Assembly: GCF_003604195.1 (NCBI RefSeq)
Contig: NZ_QXGR01000006.1
Location: 62,001-126,000 of the forward strand
DNA from: Simplicispira lacusdiani
GTDB lineage: Bacteria; Pseudomonadota; Gammaproteobacteria; Burkholderiales; Burkholderiaceae_C
Reading direction: 5' to 3'
DNA length: 64,000 nucleotides
The position numbers were made by a program, and so were the translations under genes. Below the pieces are notes generated by a model. That model had not been told where the DNA came from and searched no databases. It worked only from the letters and a program-made list of their open reading frames with translations. Shown one piece after another: positions 45,662 to 52,916 of the stretch; position 1 is the stretch's first letter, and each line of letters starts with the position of its first letter.

Positions 45662-47494
45662 ATGGCAACGATCGATATCAAGGTGCCCGACATCGGCGAC
45701 TTCGCCGAGGTGGCCGTCATCGAGGTGATGGTGAAGCCCGGCGACACCATCAAGGCCGAGCAGAGCCTCGTCACCGTCGAGTCCGACAAGGCCTCGATGG
45801 AAATCCCCTCCAGCCACGCCGGCGTGGTGCGCGAGGTGCGCGTGAAGCTCGGCGACAAGATCGCCGAGGGCAGCGTGCTGCTCACGCTGGAAGTGGCGCA
45901 GGCCGCCACCCCGGCGCCCGCGCCTGCGGTTTCGGAGCCAAAACCGGCTCCAGCGCCCGCAGCACAAGCGCCAGCAGCTCCTAAAACAGAAGCGGCCAGC
46001 TTTGCCGGCAGCGCCGACCTGGAGTGCGACGTGCTCGTGCTCGGCGGCGGCCCCGGCGGCTACAGCGCCGCCTTCCGCGCGGCCGACCTGGGCCTGAAGG
46101 TGGTGCTGGTCGAACGCTACGCCACCCTCGGCGGCGTCTGCCTGAACGTGGGCTGCATCCCGTCCAAGGCGCTGCTGCACGTGGCCGCCGTGATGGATGA
46201 GGTCAGCCACATGGCCGACCTGGGCGTGGACTTCGGCGCGCCCACCGTCAACGTGGACAAGCTGCGCGGCCACAAGGAAAAGGTCATCGGCAAGCTCACC
46301 GGCGGGCTGGCCCAGATGGCCAAGATGCGCAAGGTGACCACCGTGCGCGGCTACGGCGCCTTTGTGGGTGCGAACCACCTCGAAGTGGAAGAAACCACCG
46401 GTACCGGCCAGGAGAAGACCGGCACCAAGAAGGTTATCGCCTTCCAAAAAGCCATCATTGCCGCCGGCTCGCAGGCTGTGCGCCTGCCCTTCATGCCCGA
46501 CGATCCGCGCGTGGTCGACTCCACCGGCGCCCTGGCACTCAAGGAAGTCCCCAAGCGCATGCTGATCCTCGGCGGCGGCATCATCGGCCTGGAGATGGGT
46601 ACGGTGTACAGCACGCTGGGCGCGCGCCTGGACGTGGTCGAGATGATGGACGGCCTGATGCAGGGCGCCGACCGCGACCTGGTCAAGATCTGGCAGAAGA
46701 TGAACGCCAAGCGCTTCGACAACATCATGCTCAAGACCAAGACGGTGGGGGCCAAGGCCACGCCCGAAGGCATCGAGGTGACGTTCGCTGCAGCGGAAGA
46801 GGGCGGCACCGCCCCCGCGCCGCAAACCTACGACCTGGTGCTGCAGGCCGTGGGCCGCACGCCCAACGGCAAGAAGATTGCCGCCGACAAGGCCGGCGTG
46901 GCCGTCACGGACCGGGGCTTCATCAACGTCGACATCCAGATGCGCACCAACGTGCCGCACATCTTCGCCATCGGCGACATCGTGGGCCAGCCCATGCTGG
47001 CGCACAAGGCGGTGCACGAGGCGCATGTGGCGGCGGAAGTCATCGCCGGTGAACTGCAGGGCAATAAGGAATTGGCCAGCGCCGCTTTCAACGCCCGCGT
47101 GATCCCCAGCGTGGCCTACACCGACCCCGAAGTGGCCTGGGTGGGCCTGACCGAGGACCAGGCCAAGGCCCAGGGCATCAAGGTCAAGAAGGGCCTGTTC
47201 CCCTGGGCGGCCTCCGGCCGCGCCATTGCCAACGGCCGCGACGAAGGCGTCACCAAGCTGCTGTTCGACGATTCGCCGGAGGCCCATGGCCACGGCAAGA
47301 TCCTCGGCGGCGGCATCGTCGGCACCCATGCTGGCGACATGATCGGCGAGATCGCCCTGGCCATCGAAATGGGTGCAGACGCCGTGGACATTGGCAAGAC
47401 CATCCACCCGCACCCCACGCTGGGCGAGAGCATCGGCATGGCGGCGGAAGTGGCGCACGGCTCCTGCACCGACGTGCCCCCGGCACGCAAGTAA
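45662..47494 (+). CDS. lpdA: Dihydrolipoamide dehydrogenase (PDH E3) with N-terminal lipoyl domain
   Basis: 610 residues, about 130 longer than a plain E3. Residues 1-80 are a lipoyl domain with Lys43 in SDKASMEIPSSHAGVV, almost the same as E2 lipoyl domain 1. A Pro-Ala linker (about 82-115), encoded in part by a dispersed repeat, follows. The flavin domain has VLGGGPGGYSAAFRAADLG and redox cysteines Cys160/Cys165 (GVCLNVGCIPSKAL), and the dimer domain ends HPHPTLGESI with the catalytic His and Glu. It reoxidises dihydrolipoamide with NAD. Such lipoyl-E3 fusions are known in beta-proteobacteria. Confidence 0.97.
   Translation: MATIDIKVPDIGDFAEVAVIEVMVKPGDTIKAEQSLVTVESDKASMEIPSSHAGVVREVRVKLGDKIAEGSVLLTLEVAQAATPAPAPAVSEPKPAPAPAAQAPAAPKTEAASFAGSADLECDVLVLGGGPGGYSAAFRAADLGLKVVLVERYATLGGVCLNVGCIPSKALLHVAAVMDEVSHMADLGVDFGAPTVNVDKLRGHKEKVIGKLTGGLAQMAKMRKVTTVRGYGAFVGANHLEVEETTGTGQEKTGTKKVIAFQKAIIAAGSQAVRLPFMPDDPRVVDSTGALALKEVPKRMLILGGGIIGLEMGTVYSTLGARLDVVEMMDGLMQGADRDLVKIWQKMNAKRFDNIMLKTKTVGAKATPEGIEVTFAAAEEGGTAPAPQTYDLVLQAVGRTPNGKKIAADKAGVAVTDRGFINVDIQMRTNVPHIFAIGDIVGQPMLAHKAVHEAHVAAEVIAGELQGNKELASAAFNARVIPSVAYTDPEVAWVGLTEDQAKAQGIKVKKGLFPWAASGRAIANGRDEGVTKLLFDDSPEAHGHGKILGGGIVGTHAGDMIGEIALAIEMGADAVDIGKTIHPHPTLGESIGMAAEVAHGSCTDVPPARK
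45940..45991 (-). repeat. Palindromic element copy encoding the lipoyl-E3 linker of lpdA
   Basis: AAACCGGCTCCAGCGCCCGC, then AGCACAAGCGCCAGCAGCTC and CTAAAACAG. It is read as KPAPAPAAQAPAAPKT, in the same frame as the aceF copy. The ATAGC arm has lost pairing (GCTCCT). Confidence 0.7.
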
Positions 47495-47527
47495 GCCGGA
47501 GCAACGCCACCGGCACCGGGCACAGCC

Positions 47528-47746
47528 ATGGCAGTCAAGAAGTTCCCCAAGGCCCCCGCCCACCCCGAGCGGGTGTGCTGGGGCTGCGACCTGTACTGCC
47601 CCGCCAAGGACATGCGCTGCGGCAACGGTTCGGACCGGACGCAGCACCCGGCGGAGCTGTTTGGCGACGACTGGGAAACCTGGGGCATGCCGGACGATGG
47701 TGAGCCCCAGGCGCCCGCCAGCACCGGCGGCGCGCCCGGCGCCTGA
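47528..47746 (+). CDS. DUF3079 small cysteine-rich protein
   Basis: 72 residues. MAVKKFPKAPAHPERVCWGC and DLYCPAKDMRCGNGSDRTQHP match DUF3079. Four cysteines (WGCDLYC and RCG) and a histidine suggest a small metal-binding fold. The C-terminal 15 residues are Ala/Gly/Pro-rich. It is 33 bases after lpdA and may be read through from the PDH operon. Function unknown. Confidence 0.8.
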   Translation: MAVKKFPKAPAHPERVCWGCDLYCPAKDMRCGNGSDRTQHPAELFGDDWETWGMPDDGEPQAPASTGGAPGA

Positions 47747-47763
47747 CGCCCCACGCACTGCAT

Positions 47764-47799
47764 ACTGGCCGCGCAGTCCTCAAGGGCTGCGCGGCCAGT
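47764..47799. terminator. Hairpin between the convergent DUF3079 and EamA genes
   Basis: ACTGGCCGCGCAG (47764-47776) pairs perfectly with CTGCGCGGCCAGT (47787-47799), ten-base loop. It lies directly before the EamA stop at 47801. The T run is short (TCATTT), so the strength is uncertain, but it probably ends both transcripts. Confidence 0.65.
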
Positions 47800-47800
47800 G

Positions 47801-48757
47801 TCATTTCAGCGCCGCGACGGTGCTCGCCGGCACCTGCGACCGGGGCTGGCTGCCCCGGGAGATGAGCAACACGCCCGCGAGCACCAGCCCGGCGCCCGCC
47901 AACTGCGGCAGCGACAGCCGCTCGCCCAGCAGCCACGCGCCCAGGAAGATCGTCAGCACCGGGCCGATGGTGCCGATCAGCGCGGTGCGCGATGCGCCGA
48001 TGCGGCGGATGGCGCCCGAGGTCATGAATACCGGCAGCACGGTGGCGAACAGCGCCATGCCCATGGCGTGCAGGTAGACCGGCGCCGGCTGGGCCAGGGC
48101 GTGCACCGGCTGGGTGGCCACAAAGTGGAGCAGCGTCGCCGCTGTCGAGATCAGCATGGCCAGCGCGGTGAAGCGCGCCGCGCCCAGCCGCCGGATGGCG
48201 GGCTCGCTGCCGGCCTGGTAGAAGGCATACGACACCGAGGAGCCGAACACGAAGGCTGCACCAACCAGCACCGTCTGCATGTCGCCGGCCACTTGCAGGT
48301 CGTGCGCGAAGGCCAGGCCGATGCCGGCATAGGACAGTGCCAGCGCCCCCAATTCGCGTCGCGACGCCGTCTGGCCTAGAAAGAGCACGCCGATCAGGAG
48401 GGTGAGCGTGGGGTAAGTGAACAGAATCAGCCGCTCCAGCGCTGCGGTGATGTAGCGCAGGCCGATGAAGTCGAGAATGCTCGCGCCGTAGTACCCCAGC
48501 AGGCCCAGCGCGCTCAGCAGCAGCCAGTCGCGCCGGCTGAGCGGGGCCAGGCCCTGGCCCGAGCGCAGTCCCACCCAGGCAAAGAAGGGCAACGAGAAGG
48601 CCATGCGCAGTGTGAGCAGCGTGACGGAGTCCAACGGCACGGTTTGCGGCACCGCGTAGGCCAGCTTCACGAAAATGGCCTTGAAGGAGAACCCCAGGGC
48701 GGCCAGGATGGCGAGGGCGAACCCGAGGCGTTCGGAAGACCAGTGTTTCCAGGGCAT
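47801..48757 (-). CDS. EamA-family (drug/metabolite) exporter
   Basis: 318 residues with ten predicted membrane helices in two EamA repeats (about 10-145 and 160-300). The segment LTLLIGVLFLGQ and its second-repeat counterpart TIFLGAWLLGE are typical of the family. It is divergent from a LysR-type regulator by 157 bases, the usual arrangement for a substrate-induced exporter; the substrate is unknown. It is unlike the exporter at 3075 in detail. Confidence 0.85.
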   Translation of the reverse strand: MPWKHWSSERLGFALAILAALGFSFKAIFVKLAYAVPQTVPLDSVTLLTLRMAFSLPFFAWVGLRSGQGLAPLSRRDWLLLSALGLLGYYGASILDFIGLRYITAALERLILFTYPTLTLLIGVLFLGQTASRRELGALALSYAGIGLAFAHDLQVAGDMQTVLVGAAFVFGSSVSYAFYQAGSEPAIRRLGAARFTALAMLISTAATLLHFVATQPVHALAQPAPVYLHAMGMALFATVLPVFMTSGAIRRIGASRTALIGTIGPVLTIFLGAWLLGERLSLPQLAGAGLVLAGVLLISRGSQPRSQVPASTVAALK

Positions 48758-48880
48758 GGGTGGTATTGGCTAGGCATGCGGATAGAGCGAACGATATGCA
48801 GGCATTTCATTGCGCTCTAAAAGATTGCTACATGGTGGCAGTGCCTACCGGCTGGCACAATTGCCCATTCCACATGCCAG

Positions 48881-48899
48881 CGTTCGTAAATACCGAACG
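48881..48899. promoter_or_regulatory. LysR-type operator dyad
   Basis: CGTTCG-TAAATAC-CGAACG contains T-N11-A inside a perfect dyad, 15 bases before the regulator start. A half-site CGAACG recurs near 48787 and a longer inverted repeat TAGAGCG/CGCTCTA spans 48783-48819. The layout fits autorepression and control of the divergent exporter. Confidence 0.5.
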
Positions 48900-48914
48900 A
48901 TGAAGGATGCCGCC

Positions 48915-49814
48915 ATGGGCTATGACCTGACCGATCTGCGCCTGTTCGTGGCCATCGCCGAGGAACGCAACCTCACGCGCGGCGCGGCCCGCGCCTGCCT
49001 GGCGCCGTCGTCGGCCAGCCACCGGCTGCGCCGCCTGGAGGAGAGCCTGAACACCACGCTGTTCGAGCGCGAGGCCCGTGGCGTGGCGCTCACGCGCGCT
49101 GGCGAGGCGCTGCTGCGCAATGCCCGCGAAGTCTTGGCCAGCATCGAGCAGATGCACGCCAATCTCTCGCCGTTCGCCACCGGCATCCGTGGCCATGTCA
49201 GCCTGTGGGCCAACACCCACGCCACCCATTCCTTCCTGCCCGACGACCTGGCCGGCTTCCTCAAGCAACACCCCCAGGTCAGCGTGAGCCTGGAAGAGCG
49301 CACCAGCGCCGAGATCGTCCTTGCCGTGGCGGGTGGCGAGATCGAGGTGGGCGTGCTGGCCGACAGCGGCAATACCGCTGGCGTGGAGCTGACCCCCTAC
49401 CGGCAGGACCTGCTGGTGCTCATCGTGCCCACGGGCCACCCCCTGGCCACGCGCGCCCGGGTGGGCTTTGCCGAGGTGCTGGACCACGCCTTCGTCATGC
49501 TGCATGCGGGCTCGGCCATCCACACCTTCACCATGAACGCGGCTGCCGCCCTGGGCCGCCACCTCGACGTGCGCATCCAGGTGCGCAGCTTCGAGGCGGT
49601 CTGCCGCATGGTGGGCGCCGGCGTGGGCATCGGCCTGGTGCCGCGCAGCGCCGTCACCCTGGCGGGCCTGGGCGAGCCGCCGGTGCTCGTCGCCATGGAT
49701 GAGTCCTGGGCGCAGCGCGACCTGCAGATCTGCGTGCGCAAGGGGGCGGTACTGTCGGGTTTTGCGGCGGCGCTGGTGGCGCATTTACGGCGCAGTGGAA
49801 ACGCGTTGTCTTGA
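48915..49814 (+). CDS. LysR family transcriptional regulator
   Basis: 299 residues. The helix-turn-helix covers about residues 1-60 (LTDLRLFVAIAEERNLTRGA and SASHRLRRLEESLNTTLFER), followed by a LysR substrate domain. GAAGGA at 48902-48907 sits seven bases before ATG 48915; an in-frame ATG at 48900 would place the coding start on the operator dyad. It probably controls the divergent EamA exporter. Confidence 0.87.
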   Translation: MGYDLTDLRLFVAIAEERNLTRGAARACLAPSSASHRLRRLEESLNTTLFEREARGVALTRAGEALLRNAREVLASIEQMHANLSPFATGIRGHVSLWANTHATHSFLPDDLAGFLKQHPQVSVSLEERTSAEIVLAVAGGEIEVGVLADSGNTAGVELTPYRQDLLVLIVPTGHPLATRARVGFAEVLDHAFVMLHAGSAIHTFTMNAAAALGRHLDVRIQVRSFEAVCRMVGAGVGIGLVPRSAVTLAGLGEPPVLVAMDESWAQRDLQICVRKGAVLSGFAAALVAHLRRSGNALS

Positions 49815-50050
49815 GGTGCTGAATTGGACGGGAGGCCGGCCTTTCAAGGGGAATCGAGCGGAAAGTGCGCGCTGCGGATCGGGATGGGTCGCAAGGCGTA
49901 AAGCGCAGCAGTAGCCGAAGCTATTGCGAGCATTTACAACGGCATGGACCGCCATGAGACCGTGGATGCGCACGGCGCCGGTGATTCGTGCAGGGTATTC
50001 CAAGGGGTTGCCGTTATAGTGCCGCCAGCAACCTCAATAGACACGTCAAT
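49815..50050. other. Noncoding gap with a small hairpin
   Basis: I find no gene. CAGTAGC-CGAA-GCTATTG (near 49908-49925) can form a seven-pair stem with one wobble, followed by GCGAGCATTTACAACG. It does not have the AGCGC half of the main repeat family. Confidence 0.4.
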
Positions 50051-50710
50051 ATGAAGAAAATAATACTGCTCGCCTTGCTTGTTTTTGCTGGATTCAAGTT
50101 CTATCAAAATGGGTTCTCCCTTTCTTCCGCGAAAGGCGCATTCGACAAGCAAGGCAAGCCGCTGGTTGTCTTGTTTATTGGTCCGAACTGTGGCGAACCC
50201 TGTGAAAGGGTCAGGGCGACCCTGAGGGACCGTGGGGCGGTGTTCGAGGAAATCAACGTGGCTGGAAAAGACGGTGCCCCGGTATCGAACAAGTACGGCA
50301 TCGATATTTATCCAACCACTCTTGTGGGCAAGCATGAGATTCGTGGGGATGACCTCATGCAAATCACCTCGGTTCTGGCGGAGACCTACGGCAAGGAGGT
50401 GTTGAGCCGCATGGAAAACATGGCCATGGATAACCATTTCAATTCCGGTGGCCGCGCCAAAGTGGTGATGTATGCGACAAATTGGTGCCCATACTGCAAA
50501 ATGCAGCGTGAGTACTTTGCTGCAAATCAAATTCCTTTTGAAGAAATCGATGTGGAGCAATCGCAGTCGAATGAACTGCTCTACAGGGCACTCCAAGGAG
50601 CCGGGTATCCGTTGACATATGTTGGCTATCGCCGATTTTCTGGCTACAAGGAAGGGGAGATAGCGGCTGCCGTGAAAGAACTGGCGAAGGCAGGCCCGGT
50701 TCGCCGTTGA
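50051..50710 (+). CDS. Membrane-anchored protein with two glutaredoxin-like domains
   Basis: 219 residues. A short hydrophobic N-terminus (KKIILLALLVFAGFKFYQ) acts as signal or anchor. Domain 1 (about 36-115) has Cys47 and Cys51 in NCGEPC, a CxxxC variant, and IDIYPTTLVG with cis-Pro. Domain 2 (about 138-215) has canonical CPYC (Cys146/Cys149). The base composition is clearly less GC-rich than its neighbours, suggesting recent acquisition. It may reduce or isomerise envelope thiols, which is inference. A longer in-frame start at 49988 lacks similarity. Confidence 0.78.
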   Translation: MKKIILLALLVFAGFKFYQNGFSLSSAKGAFDKQGKPLVVLFIGPNCGEPCERVRATLRDRGAVFEEINVAGKDGAPVSNKYGIDIYPTTLVGKHEIRGDDLMQITSVLAETYGKEVLSRMENMAMDNHFNSGGRAKVVMYATNWCPYCKMQREYFAANQIPFEEIDVEQSQSNELLYRALQGAGYPLTYVGYRRFSGYKEGEIAAAVKELAKAGPVRR

Positions 50711-50974
50711 GCAGGGCGCGGCATTCTTTGGGCAGAGAGGCGTTTTTCTCTCATCAAGCAGCGCAGCCCTTGACGGCCGGCGCAGGGCCACCACAGGGCA
50801 GGGCGCCCCTGTGCGTGAACATGCCGAAATATGCGCGTCGGCGGCGCTGGTGGCGCCGCGAGAAACGCTTGCCGGAGGGGGTACGCGCCGCCGGTTGTGT
50901 TTCGCAGGCCTGGCCGGATACAGTGGGCCAGGGATCGCAGCAATCCCCACTGCTATTGGCAGCCAGGAGACACC

Positions 50975-51625
50975 ATGTCCAAGCTTCGCGTCGAGAGCTT
51001 CACGATTTCACTGGACGGTTTCGGTGCTGGTCCGCACCAGGGCATCGACAACCCGCTGGGAGTGGGCGGCACCTCGCTCCACGGCTGGGCCTTTGCCACG
51101 CGCACGTTCCAGAAGGCGGTGTTCGGTGGCGAGGGCGGGGCGACGCAGGGGGTCGATGAAGACTTCGCCGCCCGGGGCTTTCGGAATGTCGGGGCCTGGA
51201 TCCTGGGCCGGAACATGTTCGGGCCGGTGCGCGGCCCCTGGCCGGACGAGAGCTGGCGGGGCTGGTGGGGCGAGAACCCGGTGTACCACGTGCCCGTTTT
51301 CGTGCTCACCCACCACGCTCGCGCGCCGCTGGTGATGGAGGGTGGAACAACCTTCCACTTCGTGACCGATGGCATTGCCAGCGCGTTGGCGCAGGCCCGG
51401 GCCGCAGCCGCGGGCAAGGATGTTCGCCTGGGCGGCGGCGTCCACACCATACAGCAGTACCTGCGCGAGCGCCTGGTGGATGAAATGCACATCGCTATCG
51501 CCCCCGTCCTGCTGGGCTCGGGGGAGCGCTTGTTCGAAGGGGTCGACCTGCCCGCCCTGGGCTACGCCTGCACGCAGCATGTGGCATCGCCGCTGGCCAC
51601 ACACGTGGTCTTCACCCGCCAGTGA
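50975..51625 (+). CDS. Dihydrofolate reductase-fold protein (RibD C-terminal family)
   Basis: 216 residues. The reductase-like fold is shown by VESFTISLDGFGAGPHQG at the start, NVGAWILGRNMFG, and the nucleotide segment VRLGGGVHTIQQYLRERLVDEMHIAIAPVLLGSGERLF. Members are NADPH-dependent reductases of unknown substrate; this is not the housekeeping FolA. AGGAGA (50965-50970) precedes the ATG. The 264-base gap upstream (50711-50974) holds no gene I can support. Confidence 0.83.
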   Translation: MSKLRVESFTISLDGFGAGPHQGIDNPLGVGGTSLHGWAFATRTFQKAVFGGEGGATQGVDEDFAARGFRNVGAWILGRNMFGPVRGPWPDESWRGWWGENPVYHVPVFVLTHHARAPLVMEGGTTFHFVTDGIASALAQARAAAAGKDVRLGGGVHTIQQYLRERLVDEMHIAIAPVLLGSGERLFEGVDLPALGYACTQHVASPLATHVVFTRQ

Positions 51626-51679
51626 GATCGGTGGCGCGCGCCTGCGGTGGGCCGACGGCAGTTGTTCAATGCATCGTCA

Positions 51680-52156
51680 TCACTGCTGCGCCAGTTCCCC
51701 GATCGCCCGCCACTCTGGCTCCTCCACCGGCGTGATCGACAGCCGGTTCCCCCGTTGCAGCACCCGCATCCCGGCCAGCTCCGCGTGCTCGCGCAACTCG
51801 GCCAGGCCGATCAGCCGGGTCTTGCGCAGCGCCTGGATGTCCAGCAACAGCCAGCGCGGCTGCCCGGGGCTGGATTTCGGGTCGAAATAGGGCGAGGCGG
51901 GGTCGAACTGCGTGGGGTCGGGGCGCGTGCCCGAGGCGACGCGGGCGATACCCACGATGCCCGGCTCCGGGCAGCTGGAGTGGTAGAACAGCACGCCGTC
52001 ACCCACCTGCATGGCGTCGCGCATGAAGTTGCGGGCCTGGTAGTTGCGCACGCCGGTCCAGGGCACGGTGGCGTGGGGCGCGGCCAGGGCGTCGTCGATG
52101 GAGCATTCGCTGGGCTCGGACTTCATCAGCCAGTAGCGGGGGGCGGAGGTGTTCAT
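51680..52156 (-). CDS. EVE domain-containing protein
   Basis: 158 residues, a single EVE domain (PUA-like fold): YWLMKSEPSECSIDDAL at the start, WTGVRNYQARNFMRDAMQVGDGVLFYHSSC in the middle and LIGLAELREHAEL near the end. The fold binds modified bases in DNA or RNA (human THYN1 relatives). Starts at ATG 52156; the upstream in-frame extension to 52315 has no similarity. Confidence 0.9.
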   Translation of the reverse strand: MNTSAPRYWLMKSEPSECSIDDALAAPHATVPWTGVRNYQARNFMRDAMQVGDGVLFYHSSCPEPGIVGIARVASGTRPDPTQFDPASPYFDPKSSPGQPRWLLLDIQALRKTRLIGLAELREHAELAGMRVLQRGNRLSITPVEEPEWRAIGELAQQ

Positions 52157-52387
52157 GCCGCCATTCTGGCAAAAGATCGCTGGCTCCGGGTGTGGCTCTT
52201 CTTTTGTGCGTTTTCGCCGTAGTTGGCGTGTTTTGGCGGTGGTTGGCGTCCAGGATGGCGTTTGTGATCCGTCTCCCGCAGGCCAGGCGGCTGCCCTGAA
52301 AGCGGCTTGCGGCATGCGTGCAAACCCCGAGCCGTTCTAGGCGCGGGCCTCTAGGGGGCCGCCGCAAGCGCGTGCGATAGTCAAAAG

Positions 52388-52894
52388 ATGCAAAGACGAT
52401 CCCTCTTGAAGCTGGGCCTGGTGTCGGGCGCCGTGCTGGCCCTGGCGGGTGGTGCCGCCGTGCTGCTGCGCCCTGGGTTGGACCAGGGGCGGCTGACGCC
52501 CGCCGCCCGCGCTCTGTTCGCCAGCCTGGGCCGCGCCATCCTGCAAGGCACGCTGCCCACGGAGACGGAGGCCCAGGCGCGCGCGCTGCAGGGGCTGGTG
52601 GAGCGTGTCGATGCGGTCGCGTTGAACCTGCCCGCGCATGTGCAGGCCGAGCTGTCGCAGCTCGTGGGCCTGCTGTGCACCGCCCCAGGGCGGCTCGCGC
52701 TGGCCGGGCTGGCGAGCGACTGGCCGGATGCCAGCGGTGACGAGGTGCGGGCCGCGCTCGACGGCATGCGCTATTCCACGCTGGCGGTGCGCCAGCAGGC
52801 CTACCACGCGCTGCACGAGATCGTCGGCGGAGCGTATTTTTCCGATGAGTCCACCTGGAAAACGCTGGGCTATCCCGGCCCGCTGGTCCTCTGA
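52388..52894 (+). CDS. Tat-exported small subunit, gluconate 2-dehydrogenase subunit 3-like
   Basis: 168 residues. MQRRSLLKLGLVSGAVLALA is a twin-arginine signal (Arg3-Arg4) with a hydrophobic core. The mature part is mostly helical (TPAARALFASLGRAILQGTLP), and YFSDESTWKTLGYPGP near the end resembles the closing motif of gluconate 2-dehydrogenase subunit 3 proteins. It lies 22 bases before a GMC oxidoreductase that has no signal of its own, so it probably escorts that subunit through the Tat system. Confidence 0.75.
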   Translation: MQRRSLLKLGLVSGAVLALAGGAAVLLRPGLDQGRLTPAARALFASLGRAILQGTLPTETEAQARALQGLVERVDAVALNLPAHVQAELSQLVGLLCTAPGRLALAGLASDWPDASGDEVRAALDGMRYSTLAVRQQAYHALHEIVGGAYFSDESTWKTLGYPGPLVL

Positions 52895-52916
52895 AACCCA
52901 TCACGCACACATTTCC

